DNA from: Streptomyces longispororuber
GTDB lineage: Bacteria; Actinomycetota; Actinomycetes; Streptomycetales; Streptomycetaceae
Length of the DNA stretch: 64,000 nt
Reading direction: 5' to 3'
NCBI RefSeq assembly: GCF_024448165.1
Contig: NZ_JAMOLN010000003.1
Location: forward strand, 55,634-119,633
Below are positions 27,694-41,110 of the stretch, one piece after another (position 1 is the stretch's first letter; every line of letters begins with the position of its first letter). Under the pieces are notes generated by a model that had not been told where the DNA came from, searched no databases, and saw only the letters and a list, made by a program, of their open reading frames with translations. The position numbers were made by a program, and so were the translations under genes.

Positions 27694-27724
27694 GTAAACG
27701 TTTCCCGGAACTGGAAACGTTTAC
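27694..27724. promoter_or_regulatory. Paired LacI-type operators AAACGTTT
   Basis: GTAAACGTTTCC (27694-27705) and GGAAACGTTTAC (27713-27724) form a perfect 12-bp inverted repeat around 7 bp. Each arm contains the self-complementary LacI core AAACGTTT, the two centres being 19 bp apart. The pair sits just upstream of the lacI gene and is the only such site I found in the window, so the whole minus-strand operon is probably controlled from here. Confidence 0.88.
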
Positions 27725-27942
27725 GGATGTTGCAGCCATGTTTCCCAGGTCGTCAACGGACCGATCGCGTGATCCATCTCACGGGTGAGTTCGGGAAGGT
27801 CCAGGTCAGCCTCCGCCGTGGTCGTTGCGCAGGGCGCAAAACCGCAGGTAAGTACGGCCTTCCTTGCTAGCGGCGGTGATTTTCCGCGCGTAATTTCGAG
27901 GGCGTAGGAAGCGACACCGCACAGGGGACGGGGATCACCGGC

Positions 27943-28674
27943 ATGGCCATCATCGAGACCGAGGCGACACTCCACGACGCGCACCGGGACAACCACACCC
28001 ACCGCGACGTCAACGGGGGCTGGCTGCGCCCGGCGGTGTTCGGGGCCATGGACGGACTCGTCTCCAACTTCGCCCTCATGGCCGGTGTCGCGGGCGGTGC
28101 CGTCTCGCAGCAGACCGTGATCATCACCGGTCTGTCGGGGCTGGCCGCGGGCGCCTTCTCCATGGCCGCGGGCGAGTACACCTCCGTCGCCTCCCAGCGC
28201 GAGCTGGTCGAGGCCGAACTGGACGTCGAGCGCCGGGAGTTGAGGAAGCACCCGGCCGACGAGGAGCGCGAGCTCGCCGAGCTGTACGCGTCCCGCGGCG
28301 TCGAGCCCGGGCTGGCCCGCGAGGTCGCCCGGCAGCTGTCCAAGGACCCCGAGCAGGCCCTGGAGATCCACGCCCGCGAGGAGCTCGGCATCGACCCGGG
28401 CGATCTGCCGTCGCCGACCGTGGCCGCCGTCTCCTCCTTCGGGTCGTTCGCGCTCGGCGCGCTGATCCCCGTCCTGCCCTATCTGCTCGGCGCCAGCGCG
28501 CTGTGGCCGGCCGTGATCCTGGCGCTCATCGGGCTCTTCGCCTGCGGTGCCGTGGTGGCCAAGGTGACGGCGCGGTCGTGGTGGTTCAGCGGATTGCGGC
28601 AGTTGGCCCTCGGTGGTGCCGCGGCGGGTGTGACGTATCTCCTGGGCAGCATCTTCGGCACGGCGATAGGTTGA
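27943..28674 (+). CDS. VIT1/CCC1-family transporter
   Basis: 243 aa. It belongs to the vacuolar-iron-transporter family: R-P-A-V-F-G-A-M-D-G-L-V-S-N near residue 30, A-A-G-E-Y-T-S-V-A-S-Q-R-E-L around 80-93, a charged central helical region (90-150) that in relatives binds metal, and three C-terminal membrane helices. It probably exports or sequesters Fe2+/Mn2+. GGGGA lies 8 nt before the ATG. Divergent from the LacI operon and not obviously linked to it. Confidence 0.88.
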   Translation: MAIIETEATLHDAHRDNHTHRDVNGGWLRPAVFGAMDGLVSNFALMAGVAGGAVSQQTVIITGLSGLAAGAFSMAAGEYTSVASQRELVEAELDVERRELRKHPADEERELAELYASRGVEPGLAREVARQLSKDPEQALEIHAREELGIDPGDLPSPTVAAVSSFGSFALGALIPVLPYLLGASALWPAVILALIGLFACGAVVAKVTARSWWFSGLRQLALGGAAAGVTYLLGSIFGTAIG

Positions 28675-29016
28675 CGGCCCGCCGGTCACGGCCGGATGAT
28701 GGCTATACAGGGCCTTGCATAAGTAGTCGTTACTGGACGGTTTCGATTACTTGACCACGGGGCATGAGCCGTAAGCGCTGTGGGCAATGAGGCCCGCGGC
28801 GCACACCCGCAGCACCCCGCCCCCCGGTCACCGATCTGCCCGGCGAGGCCTCTTCCGCCGCCACCCGCGGTGTCCGCATGTTGGAACGAAGTATCCGGTT
28901 CCCGAGAATCGCTCCATCATGTAACCTGCACGAAATTTTGCCGCAGCACGTATTTCGCAGAGGGCCAACGTCGTCCCTCGGCATGCACCTTTGCCACGAC
29001 GACGACGGGAGAGCCG
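28675..29016 (+). other. 342-bp gap between the VIT1 gene and gltB
   Basis: No convincing gene. It holds the gltB promoter region. On the minus strand GAAAC-N6-GTAAC (28744-28729) resembles half of a GlnR box. GGAAC (28883-28887) and GTTCC (28898-28902) form a short inverted repeat. The AT-rich patch around 28915-28955 is the best candidate for promoter elements, but I could not fix a -35/-10 pair. Confidence 0.4.
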
Positions 29017-33622
<4,606 letters not shown>

Positions 33623-33630
<8 letters not shown>

Positions 33631-35086
33631 TCCCAAGGGCTTTCTCAACCACGGGCGCGAGGTCGCCACGACCCGTCCGGTCGGCGAGCGGCTCAGGGAC
33701 TGGAACGAGGTCTACGTTCCGGGCTCCCTGCTCCCCATCATCAGCAAGCAGGCGTCCCGCTGCATGGACTGCGGCATCCCGTTCTGTCACAACGGCTGCC
33801 CGCTGGGGAACCTGATCCCCGAGTGGAACGACTTCGCGTACCGCGAGGACTGGTCCGCCGCGCAGGAGCGCCTGCACGCGACGAACAACTTCCCGGAGTT
33901 CACCGGGCGGCTCTGCCCGGCTCCGTGCGAGTCGGCGTGCGTGCTCGGCATCAACCAGCCGGCCGTGACCATCAAGAACGTCGAGGTCTCGATCATCGAC
34001 AAGGCGTGGGACGCGGGCGACGTCGCCCCGCAGGCCCCGGAGCGCCTGTCCGGCAAGACGGTCGCGGTCATCGGTTCGGGCCCGGCCGGTCTGGCCGCCG
34101 CCCAGCAGCTGACGCGGGCCGGTCACACGGTCGCCGTGTACGAGCGCGCGGACCGCATCGGCGGTCTGCTCCGCTACGGCATCCCCGAGTTCAAGATGGA
34201 GAAGCGCCACATCAACCGCCGCATCGAGCAGATGCGCGCGGAGGGCACCAAGTTCCGTACGGGTGTGGAGATCGGCCGCGACATCGACGCCGCGAAGCTG
34301 CGCAAGCGCTACGACGCGGTCGTCGTCGCCGCCGGTGCCACCATCTCCCGCGACCTGCCGGTCCCCGGCCGCGAGCTGAACGGCATCCACTTCGCGATGG
34401 AGTACCTGCCGCTCTCCAACAAGGTGCAGGAGGGCGACTTCGTGCAGCCCCCCATCACCGCCGAGGGCAAGCACGTCGTCGTCATCGGCGGCGGTGACAC
34501 CGGCGCGGACTGCGTGGGCACCGCCCACCGCCAGGGCGCGGCCTCGGTCACGCAGCTGGAGATCATGCCGCGGCCGAACGACGACCGGAACCCGGTCTCG
34601 CAGCCGTGGCCGACCTTCCCGATGCTCTACAAGGTCACCTCGGCCCACGAGGAGGGCGGCGAGCGCGTCTACTCCGTCTCGACGACCCACTTCGAGGGCG
34701 ACGAGGACGGCAACGTCCAGTGGCTGCACCTCACCGAGGTCGAGTTCGTCGACGGCAAGCTGACGCCGCAGCCGGGCACGGAGCGCAAGATCCCCGCCCA
34801 GCTGGTCACCCTCGCCATGGGCTTCACCGGCACCGACCAGGAGAACGGTCTCGTCTCCCAGTTCGGCCTGGACCTCGACGAGCGCGGCAACATCGCCCGC
34901 GACGCCGACTTCCAGACCAACGTCCCCGGTGTCTTCGTCGCCGGTGACGCGGGCCGCGGCCAGTCGCTCATCGTCTGGGCGATCGCCGAGGGCCGCTCGG
35001 CCGCCCGCGGCGTCGACGCCTTCCTGAGCGGAGCCTCCGAGCTCCCGGCCCCGATCCGCCCGACGGACCGCGCCCTGGCGGTCTGA
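33623..35086 (+). CDS. gltD: Glutamate synthase (NADPH) small subunit
   Basis: 487 aa. The N-terminal ferredoxin-like region has two four-Cys sets (C47, C50, C55, C59; then C-P-A-P-C-E-S-A-C near 101-109) for 4Fe-4S clusters. The FAD site is [12 protein letters not shown] and the NADPH site is [12 protein letters not shown]. It passes electrons from NADPH to GltB. The 8-bp overlap with gltB indicates coupled translation. Confidence 0.97.
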
Positions 35087-35090
35087 CACC

Positions 35091-35108
35091 ACGGTCCTGA
35101 CGGACCGT
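35091..35108 (+). terminator. Short hairpin after gltD
   Basis: ACGGTCC-TGAC-GGACCGT lies 4 bp after the gltD stop and is followed by CAAAAG. A second weak repeat (CCGTAC ... GTACGG) lies about 15 bp on. Confidence 0.5.
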
Positions 35109-35212
35109 CAAAAGACGTCCCGTACAACGGCGTACGGAACTGAGCGCGACGCTCGCCCCAACTGTCCCCGACCGGACGCGTGGGCGGGCGTCGCGGTGCG
35201 TCCGGGCCCGGT

Positions 35213-36217
35213 TCAGGCCGGCCGCCACCGGCGCAGCGTGTCGTCCTCCACCGTCAGCCACGTGCCGTCGCCGAGGGCGAGCGGGTCGTACGCGACCGTG
35301 CCGGGATAGTCGAGCTCGGCGACCGGCGCCAGCGTGCGGCCGTCCAGGAGCAGATGGCTGTTCTCGTCCGAGTCCTCCTCCTCGGCCGCCGCGGCGAGCA
35401 CCCGGCCCTCGTCGAGGAATCCCGTGCGGTAGCCGACGAACCGGAAGTCCTCCGGCAGCACGTCCTCGGCATCGACCCGGACCTCCGGCTGCCCGGCCTC
35501 GTACCGGCTGAGCCACTCGCCGCCCACGTCCAGGTGGAGGAAGGCGCCGCCGAGCCCGACCCCCGCGGCCAGTTCGGTCGGCAGACCGGTCCGGTCCGCC
35601 GAGAGTCCGCCGCCCGCCGCGCCGATCGCCAGCGTGAAGAACGTGTCGCCCTGCGCCGCGTCGAGGAGGAGCTGCGCCGGGTGCGTCAGGGACTGCTTGA
35701 AGGCGTAGCCCGCCGACGCGGACGGCAACTGGGCCCGGCCGACGGGCCGGCCGTCGGCCAGGTCGAGCGCCACGCACAGGTCACCGGGGTAGGGGCGGGC
35801 CGTCAGATCCCCCGGCGTGGTGACGAGGAGGCGCCGGCCGGCCGGGTCGGCGACGCAGGCCGGACTCGCCCCGGTACCGGCCGTCCACGGCGTGAACTCA
35901 TGGGTCCAGCGCACCCGGGCGTCCGCCTCGTACACGGTGACCAGTCCGTCGCCGACCACCGCGAGGCCGCCGTCCGGCAGCGGCGAGGCGTACGCGCGGC
36001 CGCCGTCCGGCCGGAGGCGCGGCCAGCGCCGGACCTCGTCCAGGACCCGCCCGGTATCGGCGGCGACGCGGGCCACCGCGATGGTGTCCCCGGTCCGGGC
36101 GACCAGCCAGTTCGCGCCGTCACGGGTGAGGAACGAGTCGTACCCGGAGGAGCACTCGCCGTACCCGGCGAACTCCTCCTCGGCCAGCAGGTCGACCGTG
36201 GGGCGGGACGGTGCCAT
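35213..36217 (-). CDS. Beta-propeller-like protein, candidate immunity protein for the RHS toxin
   Basis: 334 aa. I recognise no named family. Repeated short beta units with W and D-G turns (W-L-V-A-R-T-G-D-T-I-A-V-A-R, L-A-V-V-G-D-G-L-V-T-V-Y, W-L-T-V-E-D-D-T-L-R-R-W) and no signal peptide or membrane helix suggest a cytosolic beta-propeller. It follows the RHS toxin gene on the same strand with a 36-bp gap, the usual place for an immunity gene in polymorphic toxin systems. That role is inferred from position only. The C-terminal third contains a strongly acidic run (E-E-E-D-S-D-E-N), which suits binding a basic toxin. Confidence 0.6.
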   Translation of the reverse strand: MAPSRPTVDLLAEEEFAGYGECSSGYDSFLTRDGANWLVARTGDTIAVARVAADTGRVLDEVRRWPRLRPDGGRAYASPLPDGGLAVVGDGLVTVYEADARVRWTHEFTPWTAGTGASPACVADPAGRRLLVTTPGDLTARPYPGDLCVALDLADGRPVGRAQLPSASAGYAFKQSLTHPAQLLLDAAQGDTFFTLAIGAAGGGLSADRTGLPTELAAGVGLGGAFLHLDVGGEWLSRYEAGQPEVRVDAEDVLPEDFRFVGYRTGFLDEGRVLAAAAEEEDSDENSHLLLDGRTLAPVAELDYPGTVAYDPLALGDGTWLTVEDDTLRRWRPA

Positions 36218-36253
36218 GTGTGCGTCTCTCCTGGGTTCTGGTGCGGTGCCGGG

Positions 36254-39200
36254 TCAGGGGGTGTGCCGGGCCGGCCAGTAGAACTGCATCTGCTGCGTCC
36301 CCTGGGTCCCCGGATACACCTGCCCAAACATAGCCCCGAAGGTCTTGCGGATGATCGGCGAGCAGAACTTGTCGCACACGACGTTCGACGCGGCGCCGTG
36401 GGAGGGGAGCCAGCCGGCGTCGCCGCCCGCCGCCAGGTTCCTGCGGTGCAGGAAGTGCAGGATGTTCTGCTCGGCGTGGCCCCCCTCCTCGCCCTTGGGG
36501 ATCTTCAGGTACTCGTCGTTGGGCAGGGGCACGAGTCCCATCTTCTTGGCCAGCGCGATCTGGTCCTTGGTGAGCTTGCTCTTGCTCGTGCCCGCCACGA
36601 ACGTGACCGGGCCGTTCGGCGTCTGCGCGTGGATGACCGCGACGGTCTGCCGGTCGCGCGCGATGCCCTCCTTCTTCAGGTTGTTGATCTTCTGGGCCAT
36701 GTCCTGCATGGACTGCATGCAGGGGGCCAGACCCATCGGGTCTGCCATGGTGGCCGGATTGTCCACGTACCCGGCCGGGTTGGGCGCGGGGTCCAGGCCC
36801 AGCGGGTCGGGCGTGACGTAGCGGCCCGGCTCGGGGTCGTAGTGGCGGAAGTGGTTGTAGTGGAGGCCGGTCTCGGGGTCCGCGTACTGGCCGGGGTGGC
36901 GCAGCGGTGTGTACGCGCTGGACCCGCGGCTCCACGCGGTGGCGCCCCACTGGACGGTGCGGCTGTGCCAGGCGATCTCGCCGGTGTCGTCGACGAGTTC
37001 GGTCGGGGTGCCGATGAGATCGGTGACGATGGCGAAGAACCGGGAGTCGATCTCGTCCTGGGCCGCGCCCGCGGCCGGCCGGGACTCCATCTGCGCCAAC
37101 GGCCGGATGCCGTCGTACTCCCAGGTCAGCGTCGTCTGCGTGGTGCTGTCGGTCTGCTCGGAGAGCCGGCCGCCGTCCCAGGAGAAGACGGTCTCCTCGG
37201 CCACCGTCCCGTCGGCGGCGTGCCGGCGCTTCGCGGTGCGGCGGGCGAAGGCGTCGTACGCGTACGTCCACAGCGTGCCGTCCGGCGTGGTGCAGGAGGT
37301 CAGCCGGTCCTCGGCGTCCCAGGCGTAGCGCCAGACGTCGGGCTTGTGGGACAGCCGCTTGCGGCGGCGCTCGACGACGCGGCCCGCCGCGTCGTACGTG
37401 TAGTGCAGGGCGCCGGCGAAGCGCAGCCGGTTCCCGTCGTAGCCGCGGGAGCCGCGCGCGTCCGGGTGCGGCGCCTTGTCGGGCCAGTCGGCCTCCGTCT
37501 GGTTGCCCTCGCTGTCGTAGAGGTAGCGCTCGCTCCAGCCGTGCGCGTCGACGCCGGTGGGGCGGCCGTCGGCGTCGAGGGTGAACCGCCGCTCCCCGCC
37601 GCCGGTGCGGTCGGTGACGGCGAGGAGATGGTGGTCGGGCCGGTAGGTGTACGCGCGGGCGCGCACGGCCCCGCCCCGGGCGGTGAGGCTCTGCTCGCTG
37701 ACCCGGCCGAGGGCGTCCCAGGAGGTGGCCAGCGTGACGGCGTGGTCCTGCGGACCGAAGGCCCGGGTGACCTCCCGGCCGACCGCGTCATGGGTGAACC
37801 GCAGTGCGCGGCCGGCGAGTTCCAGGTCGGTGCGGTTGCCCGCGGGGTCGTACGTCTGCCGCGTCGCCGCGCCGCTCGGCGTGGTGCGGCCGGTGCGCCG
37901 GCCGACCGCGTCGTAGGCGTAGCGGTGGGTGCGGCCGTCGACCGTCTCGGCGGTGAGCCGGCCCTGCGCGTCCCACTCCATCTCCAGGGAGGAGTGCGCG
38001 GAGCGGGCCCGCAGCAGCCGGCCTGCCGCGTCGTAGTCGAAGTCGGTGCGCTCCCCGTCGACGTCCTTCGCGGTGAGGCGGCCCAGTGCGTCGCGGTACT
38101 GGGTGACGCTCTGCCCGAGCGGGTTGGTGCGGGTGACCGTGCGGCCGGTGGCGTCGTGGCGGTAGCTGAGGGTGCGGCCGTCGAAGTCCGTCTCGCCGAC
38201 CACCCGGCCCGCCGGGTCGTAGTCGTAACTCCACGTCAGTGAAGCCGAGTTGTGCACCTTCAGGAGGCGCATCTCGGTGTCGTAGGCGAAGGTGTGCCGG
38301 GCGCCGCCGGGCCGGACGCGGGCGGCCAGCAGCCCGAAGTGGGTGTACTCGAAGCGGGTGGTGCCGACCCCGGCCGTGGTCTCGGTCAGCCGGTTCCCCT
38401 CGCCGTCGTACGTCCACAGCTGCTCGCTGCCGTCCGGTTCCACCCGGCGCACGAGCCGGCCCTCGGCGCTCCATTCCATCCGGGTGACCGCGCCCAGCGG
38501 ATCGGTCATGGACGTGGGGCGGCGGAACGCGTCCCGGGTGAACGTCCAGGTGTTGCCGAGGGCGTCGGTGCGGGCCATCGGCAGGCCCGCCGGGTCGGGC
38601 CGGAAGGCCTCCGTGGACCCGAGCGCGTCGGTGATCGAGGTGATGGCGCCGCGCTCGTCGTGCGTGTACCGGGTGGCCGTGCCGTCCGGGGCGAGCACCG
38701 CCGTGTTGTTCCCCGCGGTGTCGTACTCGCAGCGCCACACGGCGCCGTCGGGGGCGGTCATGACGAGCGGCAGGCCCCGCTCGTCGTACTCGGCGGTGGT
38801 GACCGTGCCGTCGGCCTCGTGGGCGGCCGTGAGGTTGCCGGCGTCGTCCCAGGTCCACCGCGTGGTGTGGCCGTCCGGGTCGGTGCGGCTGAGCAGCCGG
38901 TCGCGGCTGTCCCAGGTCTGGGTGGCGGTGTGGCCGAGGGGGTCGGTGGTCGCGACGATCTGGCCGAGGTGGTTGGCCCGGTAGACCGTGGCGTGGCCGA
39001 GGGAGTCGGTGTACGTGACGGTGGTCGTGCCGTCGGCCTGCCGGTCCCCGTACGTGATGCGGGAGTCGAGGATGCCGTCGCTGCCGTGCGTCTCCACCGC
39101 GCGGCCGAGGGCGTCGTAGACGTAGCGGAACTCGGTGTCGTTGCTGTCGCGCCAGCCGGTGATGCGGTGCGCGTCGTCGTAACCGAAGCGGGTGGCGGCG

Positions 39201-40963
39201 TCGACGGCGTTGCGGACCTCGACGAGGTCGCCCGACGTGTCGTCGTAGGCGAATCCGCGCAGCCGCAGCGGGCCGTCCTCGGTGACCAGCAGCAGTCCGG
39301 TGACGGCGGGCCCGTCGTCGGCGGTGTCGACGCGGATGCGGTAGCCGCCGGAGTGCGCCACGTCCACCAGCGTGTCGTTCTCGTCGCGCTCGATGACGAC
39401 GTGGTTGTGGTTGCGGTCCTCGGTGCGGGTGAGCCACCACGTCCCCTCGCCGGTCGCGGCGGGTTCGAAGTGCCGGGTCAGGTCCGTGTACGGGTCCTCG
39501 ACGACGAGGACGTACGAGGTGCCGTGGGAGAGGTACGTCAGGGGCAGGGGTTCGCCGGCGACCGGGTCGACGCGGTCGCCGACGATGTCCGGGGTACGCG
39601 GGTAGTAGAGGCTGGAGCCGTCCTCGCGACGCCACCACACACCGGTCCCGGACGGGTCGGCCTCCAGGCGCTCGTCGAGGGTGGAGGCCCAGGACGGGCC
39701 GAAGGCGATCCCGTGCGCGTAGCCGGTGAGATGGGTGCGGCGCAGCACGAGGGGGAGCACGCCGGCCAGTTCGACGTCGGTCTGCGCCATGGCCATCTGA
39801 CCGGACGCCATGTCGATGGGGTCGCCGCAGAACTCCTTGTCCCGGAACGCGCGGGCGTCCTTGGCGCGGTCGACGAGATCGGGGTCGTTCTTGCGGGCGG
39901 CGTCGATCTTCAGCGGGGAGCCGGAGTCGGACTTCCCGCCCCGGCCGCCCTTGCCGTCGCCCTTCTTGCCGCCGTCGATCGCGTCGACCTTGTCGCGGAC
40001 GTCGTGGTCCTTGCCCTTGTGGGTGCGCGAGGCGCCCTTGACCCGTTCGGGGACGGTCTCCGTGATGTGCTTGCTGATCTTCTTCAGGGCCTTCTCGGAC
40101 CCCTTGAGCGCGCCGTGCAGCACGCTGTCGAAGGTCTGCGTGAACGGGTCGCGGCCCTTGCTGCGGCCGAACGCGCCCCTGACCCGGCCCAGCGGGTCGG
40201 AGGAGGCGGTGTGCAGGTCGGTGCCGTGCCGGGAGACCTTGCCCGCGCCGTCCTCGAACTCGAAGTGGTCGATACGGGTCCGCTTCTGCGCCCCGCCACC
40301 GCCCCCGCCGCCGGCCGAGGCGAGGTTCATCCCGCCGTGCCCGCCCTTGCCCTCGTGTCCGCCGCCGCTGCCGTCGGCGGGCGGCATGGTGAACGCGCCC
40401 TCGGCCAGGTCCAGGACCATGTCCTCGACCATCGCCTCCAGCTTGGCGTTGACCGGCTCGGTCAGCTTGGCGATGACCTCCTCGACGATCCGGTCCACCG
40501 CCTCGTCGATGATGCGCTTGACGACCTGGCGCATCGCGGCGATCTCGGCCGCGCCCAGGATCGCGGACAGACCGCCGGTGACCCAGGCCAGACCGATGGA
40601 CAGGCCCACCGAGCCCGCCATGATGGCGAGTTCGGCCTCGGCCTTGTGCTTCATCCACTCGATGATCTCGGCCAGGACGTCACAGGCGTCCGCGAACAGC
40701 CGTGCCAGCTCCGGGAGTTTCTCCAGATGGCTGGCCTTGATCTGGTTCCAGTGCTTCTCCATGGAGTCGACGGCCCAGCCCTCGGAGGAGGACAGGATCC
40801 GGGCGAACGCCTTGTGCGCGTCACCGCCGTGACCCTCGAACTTCTCCGCGAACTCCCGCATGGCGTCGGCCATTTCGCGGTAGTCGTCCTCATCCACGTT
40901 CGGGAAGTTGATCCCGATGAACTCCAGGATCTCGTCCAGCCAGCCCGGAATCGTGTAGCCCAT
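36254..40963 (-). CDS. RHS-repeat polymorphic toxin with C-terminal deaminase-like domain
   Basis: 1569 aa. Residues 1-~190 are helical and WXG100/ESX-like, without a signal peptide. A Gly/charged linker is followed by a DUF6531 segment (C-G-D-P-I-D-M-A-S-G-Q-M, ~380-390) and then ~25 YD/RHS repeats. The conserved RHS core end (R-Y-V-T-P-D-P-L-G-L) is followed after N-P-A-T-M-A-D-P-M-G-L by a variable tip of ~140 residues. The tip carries H1496-A-E1498 and C1530-x3-C1534, the zinc-site pattern of deaminase-superfamily toxins. It is probably delivered to competitors and deaminates nucleic acid or nucleotides. Export by a type VII system is suggested by the N-terminus but unproven. Confidence 0.88.
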   Translation of the reverse strand: MGYTIPGWLDEILEFIGINFPNVDEDDYREMADAMREFAEKFEGHGGDAHKAFARILSSSEGWAVDSMEKHWNQIKASHLEKLPELARLFADACDVLAEIIEWMKHKAEAELAIMAGSVGLSIGLAWVTGGLSAILGAAEIAAMRQVVKRIIDEAVDRIVEEVIAKLTEPVNAKLEAMVEDMVLDLAEGAFTMPPADGSGGGHEGKGGHGGMNLASAGGGGGGGAQKRTRIDHFEFEDGAGKVSRHGTDLHTASSDPLGRVRGAFGRSKGRDPFTQTFDSVLHGALKGSEKALKKISKHITETVPERVKGASRTHKGKDHDVRDKVDAIDGGKKGDGKGGRGGKSDSGSPLKIDAARKNDPDLVDRAKDARAFRDKEFCGDPIDMASGQMAMAQTDVELAGVLPLVLRRTHLTGYAHGIAFGPSWASTLDERLEADPSGTGVWWRREDGSSLYYPRTPDIVGDRVDPVAGEPLPLTYLSHGTSYVLVVEDPYTDLTRHFEPAATGEGTWWLTRTEDRNHNHVVIERDENDTLVDVAHSGGYRIRVDTADDGPAVTGLLLVTEDGPLRLRGFAYDDTSGDLVEVRNAVDAATRFGYDDAHRITGWRDSNDTEFRYVYDALGRAVETHGSDGILDSRITYGDRQADGTTTVTYTDSLGHATVYRANHLGQIVATTDPLGHTATQTWDSRDRLLSRTDPDGHTTRWTWDDAGNLTAAHEADGTVTTAEYDERGLPLVMTAPDGAVWRCEYDTAGNNTAVLAPDGTATRYTHDERGAITSITDALGSTEAFRPDPAGLPMARTDALGNTWTFTRDAFRRPTSMTDPLGAVTRMEWSAEGRLVRRVEPDGSEQLWTYDGEGNRLTETTAGVGTTRFEYTHFGLLAARVRPGGARHTFAYDTEMRLLKVHNSASLTWSYDYDPAGRVVGETDFDGRTLSYRHDATGRTVTRTNPLGQSVTQYRDALGRLTAKDVDGERTDFDYDAAGRLLRARSAHSSLEMEWDAQGRLTAETVDGRTHRYAYDAVGRRTGRTTPSGAATRQTYDPAGNRTDLELAGRALRFTHDAVGREVTRAFGPQDHAVTLATSWDALGRVSEQSLTARGGAVRARAYTYRPDHHLLAVTDRTGGGERRFTLDADGRPTGVDAHGWSERYLYDSEGNQTEADWPDKAPHPDARGSRGYDGNRLRFAGALHYTYDAAGRVVERRRKRLSHKPDVWRYAWDAEDRLTSCTTPDGTLWTYAYDAFARRTAKRRHAADGTVAEETVFSWDGGRLSEQTDSTTQTTLTWEYDGIRPLAQMESRPAAGAAQDEIDSRFFAIVTDLIGTPTELVDDTGEIAWHSRTVQWGATAWSRGSSAYTPLRHPGQYADPETGLHYNHFRHYDPEPGRYVTPDPLGLDPAPNPAGYVDNPATMADPMGLAPCMQSMQDMAQKINNLKKEGIARDRQTVAVIHAQTPNGPVTFVAGTSKSKLTKDQIALAKKMGLVPLPNDEYLKIPKGEEGGHAEQNILHFLHRRNLAAGGDAGWLPSHGAASNVVCDKFCSPIIRKTFGAMFGQVYPGTQGTQQMQFYWPARHTP

Positions 40964-41110
40964 CCCCCGTGCACCCTTCGTCCCGCCGCAACTGCCCTGA
41001 TCTTGTCCGCGCGTTCGAGATTAGTGGGCGTGTGTGACACCCGTGTACGGGGACGTCGACGGGTGCGGTGCAGGTTGCACGGGGCGGGCCGGGCGTGCGG
41101 CCCGGACGGG

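Noticed and set aside
36254..40963. RHS repeats as a DNA repeat array
   Set aside because: The periodicity is at protein level (YD repeats); the underlying DNA is too diverged to call a nucleotide repeat.
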